Source of the DNA: Liquidambar formosana
Lineage: Eukaryota; Streptophyta; Magnoliopsida; Saxifragales; Altingiaceae
Assembly: GCA_039720395.1 (NCBI GenBank)
Contig: CM077828.1
Coordinates: forward strand, 18,574,264-18,638,263
DNA: 64,000 nt
Direction of reading: 5' to 3'
Part shown: piece by piece, positions 24,781 to 37,972 of the stretch
Position numbering within the stretch: the first letter of the stretch is position 1
How the letters are laid out: every line of letters begins with the position of its first letter
The notes under the pieces: model-generated
The model's input: the letters and a program-made list of their open reading frames with translations, nothing else
Database searches by the model: none
What the model was told of the DNA's origin: nothing
Made by a program: the position numbers and the translations under genes

Positions 24781-27700
24781 AAAAATAAAAATATTAGCAC
24801 AAATGGATTTTTTAATTTTTTTTAAGAACAAAGATGGTATGAAAAAAAAACAAACACAAAATCTCACCCCAGGAAAAAGTGTTCCAATAAGGCAGCAGTT
24901 CTTGTTGGAAGCAGAAAGTATCATTGTCTGAGAAGGCAGCTTGACGTTGGCACACTAAAACTCATAAAAGTTTGTGAGTTCAACATTAGAAAAAGTTTCT
25001 CAGCAAGTTACAAAAATCAAAACTAATCTATAATTGACAAATCATTTCTTGGAGCATGCTCGATCTAAAGATAAATCTTCTAAACCCTCAAGTGTAGAAA
25101 CTCTTTAAAGAATTTGATAGATGTCCATTATTGATTTAGTGAGAGACTGGAGCAATGCCATTGCGATTATCATCGATCATCATGCATGTGAACATCTAGG
25201 TGGCAACACTGAACTAACCATGTCTTTGACAAAAAGGTGATGAATTTTTGAAAAGAGGCTTACATCAATTTGATAGCAAGAAACCTCACATCTACTGATG
25301 TATGTATATATGCATGTTCATGTGTTTTAGCAGTGTGACAGTGTATGTTTCCTCTCAAGGGTTATTGTCCTTAGGTTCAATTCCCGCTATTCCTCATCCT
25401 AGTAGGTGTCTATGCCAATCTCCATTTTCACTCATGGTAAGGTTTAAAAGATGAAGATATATTTTAATGGTCATCCAACAAAAACATTATGCATGGTAGT
25501 AATGTTAACCAAGAGGGCATATGCCATACAGTAGTGTAAAATTTTCAACAACCAGAATGAGAATATTTGGTTTTGACTAAAAAAAGGGGGAAAAAATAAT
25601 AGATAAAAGAATATATTTAAATATAAGGATAACATTTTCGCTTGCAGATTACTTACAAGCATCCTTGCTCACAGTTACTCAAATATTATGTGATCATTCA
25701 ATGCCTCCAAGACTAGATAATCCACAGGGCCGTTGTATGGCCCGGTAGAAGATAGATAAACAAAATTATGAGTTGAGTAACAAAGCCAAGGCAGATAAAT
25801 TTTATAAAAAAAAAAAAAATCAATTAGAAATTATATAGGTAGGAAAAAGAGTAAGTTTCTTCTAGAAAAATTACAGGTTATCGATGGAGTTCTGAGGTAT
25901 AAGCTGATCACTCAACTGCAATGTATTCAGCCAGTTGGCGGCAAGCCTGTAAGAAACAGAACAAATTAACCTGAAAATGTTTTTTTTATTATTTTATTAT
26001 TTTTATTTTTTTAATATTGAAAATTTCGAGTTGTCACAAATGGGGTAGTTAATGGTGGGGTTACCAATGAGTATAATTTGACATTATGCAAAGAAGAACT
26101 TTCTCTATTATTTTTCTGGACAGCTTGTCCCTATACTGTATATAATTATTTCATATTCATTAGTAGACACCATAATATTGAACAAGAAATAGCCCCAGAA
26201 ATTTTACTGCATGCCACATTTTCATATACCTACGTATTAAATGACACCAGGAGTACAATTGAGCAGAAAATAGGTTCGTATCATGTGTTTACATGGTTGA
26301 AAGAGTAGTTAGAAGAAGGGCCAAAAGCTCCACAGATATTGACTCGTTTAGAGAAATAAGATTACTTCAGTATATAAAATCTGATTAACAATAACAAATA
26401 AGAAAGGTCCATTGATTTAATAAGTAAATGCAGAAATGGACAACAATTATCCGAACTTACATCTCTGAAGACAATGTCGTTCTGTAAGCCTGTCACAAAG
26501 AAAAAGGGTTTTAGTTATGGAGATAAAATAACATATTAGATTTAAACCTTTCATTCTTTTACTTGTTGACTAATTAAATATTCTGAAGGGAAAACTTGCC
26601 ACTAGTTCTATTTGAATATGATATGGAAGCAAAGATGGAAATGTTCCAATTATGTGTAACAATGATGATGAGAACAGAATCAGTTACTCTTGTTTAAAGA
26701 TTCAGTTTCTCCATTTCAGAATAAGTAATGCATGGTTATATTTTCTGATTTGCATGCAACAGAGAGTAATAATATTCTAAACACAACAAAACATATATTT
26801 CTCATCACAAGTCTAGAAACATACCACCAGGCTACTGACAGGAATACTTTGTCCATATACAAGTGCAGTTAAGTCCCCCTGAATCACAGAAATTTAGACA
26901 GTAAACTGATAAGCCCACAATCTTTTTTTATATCCAAAAAAATTGAAGAAATGAAAATATCTAATTAAACATCAACCTTAAGATGAAATATAGTATTGAC
27001 TGATTAACATACTTCATTTATGCTAGTGGTAGTGAACTTCTAAAACCAAAACGAGATTGAGAAAGAAAAAGCCTAATATGATCCATACACATATAATGAG
27101 GTAAATCAAAATTTGAGTTGCAGATAATTTTTATATTCAATATTTGGGGGAAAAAAAATTAATATTACCTCCCACACTTTGACATTTCTCTGCTCCCCAT
27201 CCCAAGGTCTTGGTGTCTGTTGAGACCCAGAACCACTCTGGGAAGTGCCAGGAGGAACATATGGAATTTGTGGAAAAGCGGGTTCCACTTCCTTAGAAGT
27301 TATAGAGCCAGGTTCCAAAACAAGAACATAATTAGTTTTCAAGTTAGATAAATTAAATTTTTTAAAACAAGAAAGAAATGACAATTCAATGCGTATGTAA
27401 AACTGAGTAGAAATAGTATATTACATTGTCCTCCACTAACAAGCCTATAAGAGTAGATACAATTAAGTCTTACCCCGTTTACTGTTGCAGTAAGAATATT
27501 TTCTGGTGGACTTTTTGGTTGAGTTTCATTGGGTTCACTTATTAGTTGCCGGAGCAATATAATATCATCATCTGAGAAAGAAAAAATAATTGAGTGTTCC
27601 ATGAAGTGAGAATTAAGTGCAAACAAAAACAAACAGAATTTAGTTGTGTTCTCAACTGAAATCCCAAGAATCAGAACTTCTTCTCCTGAAACTAAAAAAG

Positions 27701-27902
27701 GGAGAAAAAATAAAAAGAGAAACAAATAATGTGCTAATTGTAAAAGTTTATAACACAATACCATTGTTATACACTTATACCAATGCCAAAAATGTGACAT
27801 AATAGTATAATACCATTATTTGTGAGAATTGGATGCTATCCACATATGTCAATTGATAAGAAAATGTTCCAACTACTCAAAATTAGCAGCAAAAAAACTT
27901 AG

Positions 27903-28205
27903 GGCCTGTTTGGTTGTCCAATTCGAAATTAAATAATTCAAGAAATTTTACATAGTATTGAAGGCACACTCCATCATCTTGAATTAACAAATTTAAGAAA
28001 ATGATAGTTATCATCACAAATAAGAGTGGCAATTCAAAATACTGGTGTTTCATGAATTCCTTAAAATTGATACTACAACATCAACTATAGTGATAACTAC
28101 AACATTATAAAATATTGTAATCCAAGGTGATAGATTTATGCCTTCAACCTTATGTATAATTTCTTGAATTGTTTAATTTCGAATTGGACAACCAAATAGG
28201 CCATT
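27903..28205. mobile_element. MITE with long terminal inverted repeats (GGCCTGTTTGG type)
   Basis: The left end GGGCCTGTTTGGTTGTCC and about 30 further bases are repeated inverted at the right end (GGACAACCAAATAGGCC at about 28187-28203). The arms are close to 48 bp with few mismatches. It lies in an intron of the MED25-like pseudogene. A relative without clear ends is at 49340-49545. The superfamily was not assigned because the flanking duplication is unclear. Confidence 0.75.
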
Positions 28206-29334
28206 ATAGATTGTGCATAATAATTAATTAATTGCACATGGAAACAGAAGGAAATCAGTTAAATGAACACACAGGCCTGTAAATGTTGGAGTAGTGGGTT
28301 CCAAATCTGGAGTAACCCAGTTGGCTTCCATCTCCAACAAACTTTGAAATGAAGGTATCTCTTGCTTATTGAGTGCACAGCCCCCCAAACTTTGAAATGA
28401 TGGAACACTTGTTATCTCTTGCCGATCAAGTGCAGTAAGAGCCTCCACAAAATTCTTTGAGAGTAGAACAAGAAACTCAGAATTCTTAGCATCATTAAAA
28501 AAAGGATCTGCTGCTTGGGCATTAGTATTTCCCTGCATTGACAGCATGGTGAAGTCAGTAGCTTGCCCAACTTGCAATAAGTCAAAAAGGTATTGGTGCC
28601 TAAAGGAGGACATCCGATAATTTTTAAAATAAACAAAGATCCAGAATAATGTTTGGTTGCCCCTTTTGTGATCTGGTGTAAGCTTAAGTTGAGCTTGTTT
28701 TCAATGATATTGAAATTTATTCCTTGTGTTGTGTTTAACATGAAACAAGAAAGTAAATCACATTTTAATCCACCACATAACTGCAGATAATCTGAGTCTG
28801 GACTCTCGAGATAGCCAATCATAAGAGTTCTAGCAGAAAAATGTGTGAGGCAGGCCAAATATTATATGCAGGTTGTGTCAAAGGTGTGCTAGGCCATCAG
28901 GAGTTCAATAAAAAATAGTGCGTACAACTATTGATTAATGAGAGCAATGACAATTGCAATTTTTACCACATCATATATTGCTTTAAGTGTTGGAAGCTGT
29001 TTAGAAGAAATTACTGATAGAGAAACAGAGTACTGCATGCAAAATGTAAATATTAGAAGATAAACTAGCACACCGAGTCACTGACCACCTGAGTGGATGA
29101 GTAACATAACTAACAAAGGTGAAAAAACCCCCACCACTTTTCATCACTACCTGAATAAATGTTTGAGCCATCATCTCAGTATCCTTCTGTTTGCGCCTCA
29201 TAATTTCCACTGGATTCTACATATTGAATGGTGAGCAGACATACTAGTATCGGCGAGTGGCAAGGGTTACTAGCAGCTACAAGAATGCAATGCCTTTGTA
29301 CGCATTGGGTTTCAGTTGGAATCCTTGAAAACAT

Positions 29335-31438
29335 CTGATTAATGCATCATATATAAGGAATATGGAGACAGTAAGAAGCACAAGAAAAAGAATGATTTAT
29401 TACCGATAATACAAAAGAAACTCAATTCTTTTTTCTTGTTTATTTGTATCTTCCACTGACTGTGAAATCATTTATAGTAACATAAGATGTAAATTCATCT
29501 AAAATGAGCATTCAAATAACCATATCCGGATGGCCTTACATGCATACATCCAGTATGGGTTGCGAAGCATCATCTAAGATTTTTTTTAGTAAGATGAAAA
29601 ATTTATAGTAAGATGTAAATTCATCCAATACATGCATTTGTATCCAAAAATAATAGATAAAATAACCTCAAATATTTAGACGATCAATAAAATCAACCAT
29701 CATATTTCATGATATCAAAAATACCACTATTAATATTTATCAATTGTCCCAAATAAAATTGAACTCAATATATCCACCAAAATAAACATCATTCATCGTA
29801 CAATAATTAAATCCCCTACCTAGAATTGTTGTGAATTCAAAACCTCCCTGAACATATACAAGAACTTGCAAAACTCCTTTCCTAACTTTCTCTCTCATTA
29901 CTTCAGCCCTCCGTTGTTACTCACTTTTCTAATCCACACGTCTCCTGTACCTTCCCAATATACATATATATAGACGTTGGAGGAGGAAACGTATGCAGGA
30001 TAAGGCAACACGTGTTACTACACGTGTTTAACAAAAAAACCCTATGTGACACATTTATATATCTAACATCTTCCACGTATGGCATATTTGCATGTATTAA
30101 ATATATATTATTATATACAGCCAGTTAGAAGAGACTTAAGAAGCATATAGAAGTTGATGGAAGATTGTGGAAACTTCAAGTTTTGACAATTACAAATCAA
30201 TTCCAACTTTATTCAAATTTCTACAATACCCCAAAATCTTTTGTAAATTTTTCATCAATTATACCCCATAATCTTTCATCTACCCTCTAGCATATAATAC
30301 GCTACACTCAATGACATAAAGAGCACTTCAAGAATCTCAAAATACTTCTCACGTATTTAATAACTGTCCGAAATACTCAAAATGTCACATACTCATAAAA
30401 TTAACATATAATAATTATCCGGGGTGTCACATTTACTTATAGAGGAACCAACAGATGGAAAACATATTCCTCATGATTCTTGCACTATATCCATCAATAG
30501 GAAGAGATGGAGGTGACTTCCAATTAATTCAGCTAAAGAGAATACCTCTGTCATAGTAATATAGGCTTATCAAGATTCATTCTGAATCTCTTTCATAGAA
30601 ACAGCTGCAAATATTATAGCTTACTTAACCTTCAAACCACTTAATCTTCTAAAAGAATAAACTTGTTTGCCATTTCCTACCTTAATGTCAATGTCCAAAT
30701 GTAGCCTTCAAATATTTTCACAATCCACTTCCACACAAAACCCAGATCATGAGCAACAAGAGAGTCTGTCTATTATTAATGTAATGCTACAACTTCTAAT
30801 CCTTACACTTATTCTAATTGACTAGGTAGTATCCCATCCTCCCCCATGTAGTCCTCTACAACTTTAGAGAGCCTCATTCATATTTTTGAAGTGAAACTGT
30901 GAAAGTCAAACATAATAACTGATTTGGAATCACATTCACTCTTTAATAACTAGTTTCTCTTTATGAACAATCAAACTGAGATAACTAAAATGGTAACAAT
31001 GAGATATTGGCTTTCTGTAAATCATAAATTTTATAACACTTAACTAGTGGCTTACTAAAGTTGCAGTTTATGTAATTGGTCTTGTTCTGACTTACTTTAA
31101 GACTTTCAAAGGTACCTCGATTCTAGATTTTGTATATATCTAGTTATCTACCCAGTACTCTCAAGGAACCAACACAAAGTCCCCTGCAGATAATTAAGAT
31201 CATGCAAACTGGCTAGATTATAAGAATTAATTCGTCTTAAAAAACCAGCCCCATTTACCATAGCAAGTTAAACTTCACTGAACAATCAAGTCTAAGACAC
31301 TCATAAGAAACATCCATGGAGCAATTAATGAAATAAGAGCAATATAAATATCTATCTTATGCTTTCACTCAACCCTAATTTGGGAAACAGGTAGTAATTC
31401 CATAAATCTATGTCATGTGCCTTTTTTCCCATTCTTCT
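29335..31438. other. Intron of the MED25-like pseudogene, no other feature recognised
   Basis: AT-rich sequence between the vWA exons at 29334 and 33775. Related short segments (AAATTCATC, ATAGTAAGATG) recur near 29480-29640, but no element could be bounded. Confidence 0.4.
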
Positions 31439-31770
31439 TGTTAAGTTTCCAACTTAAAAGCCTAAGCTAGTAAGTGGAGGGTCCAAACAGGTATATGAAG
31501 ACATGCTTAACTCGATATTTAATCGATGTGGGATATGGTATATTTCCAACACTCTCCCTCACGTGTAGGCCTAACAAGATTCAAATAGCCTCTCACGTGG
31601 ACAATAAGGACGGGCTCACGAGCGAAACGGGCTCAGGAACGACATGCTCTGATACCATGTTAAGTTTCCAACTTAAAAGCCTAAGCTAGTAAGTGGAGGG
31701 TCCAAACAGGTATATGAAGACATGCTTAACTCGATATTTAATCGATGTGGGATATGGTATATTTCCAACA
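31439..31770 (-). mobile_element. TRIM retrotransposon with identical 113-bp LTRs and TSD CTTCT
   Basis: LTRs at 31439-31551 and 31658-31770 are identical base for base by eye. On the minus strand the element begins TGTTGGAAAT. The primer-binding site TGGTATCAGAGC directly follows the first LTR (31646-31657 on the plus strand). A purine-rich GTGAGGGAGAG precedes the second LTR. CTTCT flanks both sides (31434-31438, 31771-31775). The internal part is only 106 bp and non-coding. Identical LTRs point to a recent insertion. Confidence 0.93.
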
Positions 31771-32955
31771 CTTCTCTTGGGTAATCTTCTTCTATGCCTA
31801 GTTAATCAATATCCTACCCTTTCTAGGCTCCGCGACTCATGGATGGCTAGCAGAGAGGATATCACACTATCACCACAATACTAGGTTGGGAAATCCTCGT
31901 GGAATGTAACCATAGCGTTCTCTTACAGGGCATCCTTGATTCAATTGAACTTAGACGTGAATCTGAAGCTAGTTATGTTCCCTTTGATCAATGGCCATAT
32001 TATTCGGTCATTCCTCCCCAAAGACAAAACTGACTGTTTGTAGTGCATTCCAAACCATTGGTTGCTTGTTCAGACCCTAGTTCTAGTATCATCAGATCAG
32101 CGCCTATTAGGTTTCGTTGAAGTTCGTTATGTCAAGATAGGCTCAAAAACTATTTACTTTTACCAAAATGATATTGAGAAAGAATTGACCTTTTTAGGAG
32201 GGAAATCAACAATTGACAAAATGTAAATCATAATTTCTCAAAACAAGGAGATTATGGAAGTACATATTCTGGCCATTAATATGAAAATTAAAGCCCGTAT
32301 TGGATAGACATATATATGCATGTGCATATTGATATTTATGTATCCACATATGTATATAAATGAGTATTTTATAGGCTGTCTACAATCCTGATTTTTGGAA
32401 GATCCATCTCAAGCCTTCTGGTTAACTGTTTTAATCAAGTTCTACCCTCTCAAGTCGTATCTACAGTTGGAATGTTAGACAAGGGGTCCCCTTATTAAAA
32501 GAATGCAAAACCCCTTATTAATGTATTAAATAGAATGCCATTTACATCCCTGAAAATCTGAAGTTGATTTCTATGATTTATAAGGATAACTTCGCGAAAC
32601 CACTGATCAATACTTCAAATGCGAGAGCTTTTTACTAATAACGATCACTATTCTATATCATTAGACACAAACTCTTCAAGAACAAGTAGCTACGCATCTG
32701 ATAAAGAAAGAGTCCCCCTGAGAACATATTCAACCTCTCAGACATGTTACTTAAATTGAGCTCAATCTTATATATCTTCCAAGAGTCTTTTCTCATTATC
32801 TTATGGTTGATACTAAATTACCGTTAATTTAGCAACTAGTCACATTAGGAAACCTTACATTTGGGTGATGAAAATTTATCCTAATAGATGTGTTGACTTT
32901 CTTGCATGCCAATCAAGAAAATAAAGAACTGTTCATCATAAATAATGAAACATTG

Positions 32956-33186
32956 TTTTTTTTTTTTTTTTTTTTATAAGGTAATGACTTGTATAAAAAA
33001 AAAGGGGGGTGGGGGGGAACCCTCCTCGTACATGAGACATATACAATAGAAAAAAAAACCTGAGCTCCAAAGAAAAAAGAGGAGCTTCCAAAAGCCACAA
33101 CCCCCGTCGAACTTACAAACAGAGGGAGTCGACATAAAGTAAGAAAGAAGATTTACAACCACCCATGTAACTACAATACCACAAAA
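32956..33186 (-). mobile_element. Short 5'-truncated LINE or SINE insertion
   Basis: On the plus strand it starts with about 20 T and then TATAAGGTAA, the reverse complement of the TTACCTTAT-polyA ending seen on the LINE at 6460. The flanks AATAATGAAACATTG (32941-32955) and AATAATGAACATTG (33187-33200) form a near-perfect target-site duplication. No coding domain remains. Confidence 0.75.
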
Positions 33187-34716
33187 AATAATGAACATTG
33201 TTGCATTAATAACCCCTGCAAAAAGTTACATGCATTATATAGTTCCACCTGTTAATACTGAAGCAGAAATCTACGAATAAAGAAAAGGATTAAAAGGTTG
33301 GCACAGAACCTTAAACTCTTAAAGAATGATTCATCATAAATCCTTTAATGTTTTACACTACTAACCCTTAAATTATAGTCACACGTGTTATATGATTTAA
33401 AATGTTAATACCAAAGCAGAACTCTGGAAATAAAGAAAAGGCTTAAAAGTTGACAGCACAGCTAAAAATGTAGCATAAATATGATTGAAAAGTGAAATTA
33501 TATCAAGAGTTGATTGAACATTTTAAACTTGTTTCAAATAGGCAGAACTCAATTATTCATTACCATATGCACAAGTTAGAATAAATGAAGTCTCATCAGC
33601 CTTCTTCAAGTTATTAGAAAGGGCAGGCTACAGGGGATATTCATCGAGGTTCAAAGATAAAGATGAGACAGATAAAAACCAAAGCACAACTATGATGAGG
33701 GTAATATCAAGAGCACAAGTATCTGTACACAGAGCGCAATAGAAACTCATGGACAGTTTTAAACCCTTGCATACCAACAGTGCATCGGAGAGCCCTTCCG
33801 TAACGGCACCATCATGGGAACCACCATCACTGAAAGTTAAATTTGATAACCACTTCAAGAATACATCCAAATTCCTCGTCCAAACACCTTGTTCTGAGCA
33901 AGCTGCATAGAGAACACAATGAGAGAATCATTTTCATGTAAAAAAGAAGGAAAAGAAAAGAAAAGAAAAGACTAAGGTTACTTTCTGAGTTTGCTAGGAA
34001 CAATGGTAACTCACATGAAAGATTACAACAAGAACTTATCAAGAAAAGAAATTTAATGTTGAATCACTGGCTCTATGACTTAGCTAGAAAAGAAAGGCAA
34101 CCTATTATTGTCTCCAAAAAATGGCCATGCAAAGACCAAATCAACATAATGTATGTGCATATATTTTGCTGGGCAATACCAAATTACATTATAAGAAAGT
34201 TGTATATCTACCATTTTGTAAACCAAATTGTAAACAGATATATTAAAAAACAGGAGAAGAATAAATGTTTTTTCTTATACATTTAAAATTTAATTAATTC
34301 TTCGGCACCACAAACCTTTGATCAGTAAACAGAAGGAAAGAAATTCTTATGTCAAAATGATAAAATGCTTATCCAGAAGATAATTGGAATGGTCCAGAGG
34401 AGCAGATCGAATGCATACCCGTACAAGGTTTGCGCGTGTTGAATACAACAAGGCCAAGTGCAACTAATGGTGCACCAGAGGACTTCCGTAATAAATGAAT
34501 AAACAAACACAGATAAGATCACAAGGAAGACACTAATAAATAATTTGGGTAACACAAATATATGAAATTTACGCAGGCATTCTTTCATCAAAACTCATAA
34601 CAAATTGTCATGAACTGGTAAGAACAAACATCACCTTTACCAACAGATTGAATATTTCCCACTAAGAGTTTTAGTGATAGAAAAATGTTTCCACCACTAA
34701 AAAGTTAACAATAGCA

Positions 34717-35850
34717 ATGGAATCCTCCCTCACGAATAAATTTCCTAGCGATGGAGAATTTCTGTCAGCTATTGCTTTTGTCCAAAATGGTACCAAGGAA
34801 ATCAACACCGTACATTGCTGCCCACGAAGGAAAAAGGTACTCATTAAGCCTCAAATAACCTCCTTATTTACTTCCAAGAGCCTTACGAAAGAAAGAGTTG
34901 TTATAGGTTGCATATATGCTTTAACTTTACAAGAGAGAGGTTGATTTTGAAGTTTCTAGTGCTGTTAGTGAGTTAATGCAACCATACTTATGAATTTCTT
35001 CATTGTTTGTTTTCTAAATCACCTTCTGTGCAAGACATCCACCCTGTTTTGATAAAGAAGCCAGTTTAGCATCTCCTACTATACCATGGCAGTCTATAAA
35101 ATGACTCATCTAGACAAGGAAGAACTACAATGGAAGCTTAAGGAAGTTATGGTTAGAGGATACATTCCTTGTGATTTGGGGCATGGGTGTGGATGTTATG
35201 GTTCTAAGCTTTCAAATGACATGGATTTAGTTTCTTTACCTCTTTATATGAAGATGAATGACAAGGTTGTAAGTGTCGCAGATTTTGTGATGGATGTTGA
35301 TGCTTTCATGAGGTCCAAGATTGAAAATTGTAGTGCTATACATAAAACAGTTGCTGATGTTCAAAGACAGAAGCTTCTTTTCAAGGCAAGAGACCTTGCA
35401 AGGGCGGTGTTAGAAAATTTAATCAATTTTTTCACTTGATCGAGTACTTCCCACCTCATTGTTACATCTTTATAACTTGAGGACAAGTTTCTTTAAGGGA
35501 AAGCCTGATGCAATCTATCCAACACTAACTAGTTTTGTATTTTCTTATTTTACTTGTAATTTTTCTTGTGAGCTTGTTAGGTAGTTAATGTACTTAAATT
35601 ATAAATAGGGCTGAGTTAGGTAGTTCGATTTAGTTTTCAGATTGTAACCAAATTTGTAAAAGAATTCTGTTAATAACAGAGTTTAGAGCTCAAGTTTTCA
35701 GATTGTAACCAAATTTGTAATGGAAATCTGTAATTGCTGTAAAATATCTTGAATGTAATAATTCACTTAGCCTAGGTGATGAAGCTTATTGGCATAATAC
35801 CAGAAGCCTAGGTTAAAACCCCATGTTCATGCCAATACTGTAACAACTGA
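34717..35850 (+). mobile_element. Remnant of a Ty3/gypsy retrotransposon (pol fragments and possible 3' LTR)
   Basis: This lies antisense in an intron of the MED25-like pseudogene. Degenerate frames carry a segment like the start of gypsy reverse transcriptase (KEELQWKLKEVMVRGYI near 35115). Further on there is integrase-end-like sequence (TVADVQRQKLLFKARDLA near 35345). After 35440 comes the usual stop-rich tail with TTGAGGACAAGT. From about 35512 a non-coding stretch with an internal direct repeat (CAGATTGTAACCAAATTTGT at about 35638 and 35699) may be LTR. Large internal parts are deleted, so it is not functional. Confidence 0.65.
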
Positions 35851-36151
35851 GTGTTACCCAAACATAATAGACAGTTTTTAACAAAAAAGTAATAATGTTG
35901 AAGTAGCACAATACCTGCCCAATTGAGTAGCCATTTCCACAAAAGGACCTACAAATGCGAACGGATTCAATGAAAAACATTTTGGAATACATAATGAATA
36001 AGTGAAATGCAGTAATATTGACCTTTTGTAAAAGTAAGAATTAGTAGAAAATATGGCTGAATTAACATACTCTTTGCAGTCATGCCAGCATCAAAATTGG
36101 ACCATGGACGAGCCCATAATTAAATTGTTAAATAAATGGGTTATACATCAT

Positions 36152-36398
36152 TACCCCAAGGGTAGCTTAGTTGGCAAGGGATCCCGTCGCCCTTATCAAG
36201 GGATCTGGGATCCAGCCTCAGGAAGGAGAGGTTTTGAATTCGACTCTCGCTATACCCCTTGGGGCTACCCACATGAGGTTCCATAATTCTCATGGGCTCT
36301 GGACTTACCTAATGCATATAGCTTGTAGGGTCTTGCATGCACCCGTGGTTTGCCCAAAGGAGTTCCTAAATATTAGGAGGAAAAAAAAAGGGGGTGGT
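36152..36398 (+). mobile_element. tRNA-derived SINE with 13-bp target-site duplication
   Basis: It contains an RNA polymerase III box A-like TAGCTTAGTTGGCAAGG (36163-36179). A box B-like GGTTTTGAATTCGACTC follows at 36230-36246. The body ends in an A-rich tail (36379-36389). The flanks GGTTATACATCAT (36139-36151) and GGTTATGCATCAT (36399-36411) differ by one base. Confidence 0.87.
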
Positions 36399-36550
36399 GG
36401 TTATGCATCATGCTTGTAAATGAAAGAGTTGATGCCAAGGAAAGATCACTTGTTTCGTTTTCATGAGGTAAACATCTATGATATATTTGAGCCAGCGCAT
36501 AAACGTTGTCCTTTATTTTTTTTTTCCGATATTGTCATTGTAACACAAAG

Positions 36551-37035
36551 TAGGGTGCAAATCGGTCCGGCCTGTCGGAGCTAAGGGTATATTTGGACCG
36601 AACCGAATTAATTGAGGACCTCAAAAATTGAATCGAAATCAGATCGAAAATTGTATTAGATCGGACCGGATTGACAAAAATGGTCTAGTTCTCGATCCCC
36701 TTTTTTTTCTCTTTTCTTTTTTTTAGTAAAAGGTAATAAATTTATTGAACGTATTATTATTTATTCAATAATACTTATATATGGAGTATAATATATTAAT
36801 ATAAACATATAATTATATATCTAATCATATATATATATATATATTTCGATATTTTTTATAATTCGGGAATTCGGTCTGGACCAGTTCTAAAACCCCTAAA
36901 TTGTGGACCGGACAAAATTCGTCGGTTTTTAAAAATTTGTCCCGAGAACCAGACCGGTTACTATTTGGACCGACAGAACCAAATTGCACGAAACGATCCG
37001 ATTCTCGAGTCTACCTGAACCATTTTGCACCCCTA
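36551..37035. mobile_element. Non-autonomous hAT element (MITE) with 8-bp TSD ACACAAAG
   Basis: Ends are TAGGGTGCAAA and, inverted, TAGGGGTGCAAA. ACACAAAG stands immediately outside both ends (36543-36550, 37036-37043), the 8-bp duplication typical of hAT. The interior is rich in GGACCG/CGGTCC words that can fold back, with an AT-rich centre. Confidence 0.9.
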
Positions 37036-37972
37036 ACACAAAGACATAAACTGCAGAAGAATTCCCCTCTGTTGTGAATCACTTAAGAAACTTATCATAG
37101 CAAGAGGAAACAAAAAAAGAACATAAAAAGAGAGAGAGCTACAATGTTTTAAAGAGCAAAAGACTTGAGAAGGCCAATTACTTATTCATAAAACCAGTGG
37201 TCGGAGCTCTAGTATACGATTGTTCTTTGTTGGTCTATGTTATATTAGTGTCGATTCCATATAACATAAGCTACTGAAGGTCGAGTAGCAGCTCTTACTG
37301 CAAAATGATGTGGCGCAATCATTAATCAACATGTGTTCAAGTGCACATGCCAAAGCGTGCGATTTTTAAAACCAACCAAATCAGAAGAGTTTACTCAGAA
37401 ACCAACACAGAGAACAAGGCTCACCTCTGCACTGGTTCATCTCTCTCCTTGCATCAATTTGGGAAACCACATCAATATCTCCATTTGCCTCCGACCTATT
37501 GTGACTGGAGTTCTCCCTCTTTCAATTTATAGAACCATAGCAATACGTACACCATAAAACACAAAAATACTAGTCCAGGCTATGTTATTTATTTATTTTT
37601 AATGTTTCATCCTGAACATCATGTTCAACAAATACCCAAGCCCAATCTTTTATACCTGTTTCCTTGTGTCTTTTTTTGCACATTTCCTTGATGTGGTTAA
37701 ACAATCTTATTGTACACCTACAAAGTATGTGATTGTTTTCTTATAGGTAACTAGTTTGTAATTTGAATTGCTTCTATAAATATATAAATACTGTTCTTAC
37801 TTGAGTTGAAAAATAAATTTTCTTTGAGGCACAATTTTACAAACATGTGGTGAGCATAAATATATGAATTAGAGTTCAGAGAGAGAGAGAGATCGAGAGA
37901 GTTGGGGTGGGACTTCGGAGAGAAGTCTGACCCAAGTTTTGTAAGTTGTAGAAGATAGCTCAGGTTGGAAAG

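Noticed and set aside
28412..28858. 148-codon open frame on the minus strand
   Set aside because: It overlaps the MED25-like exon in another frame; only the other frame matches a known family.
31474..31884. Two open frames starting with the same residues (MEGPNRYMKTCL)
   Set aside because: They arise from the two identical LTRs of a TRIM; not genes.
35086..35439. 117-codon frame considered as a new small protein
   Set aside because: It combines two separate degenerate pieces of gypsy pol (reverse-transcriptase start and integrase end) joined by deletion.
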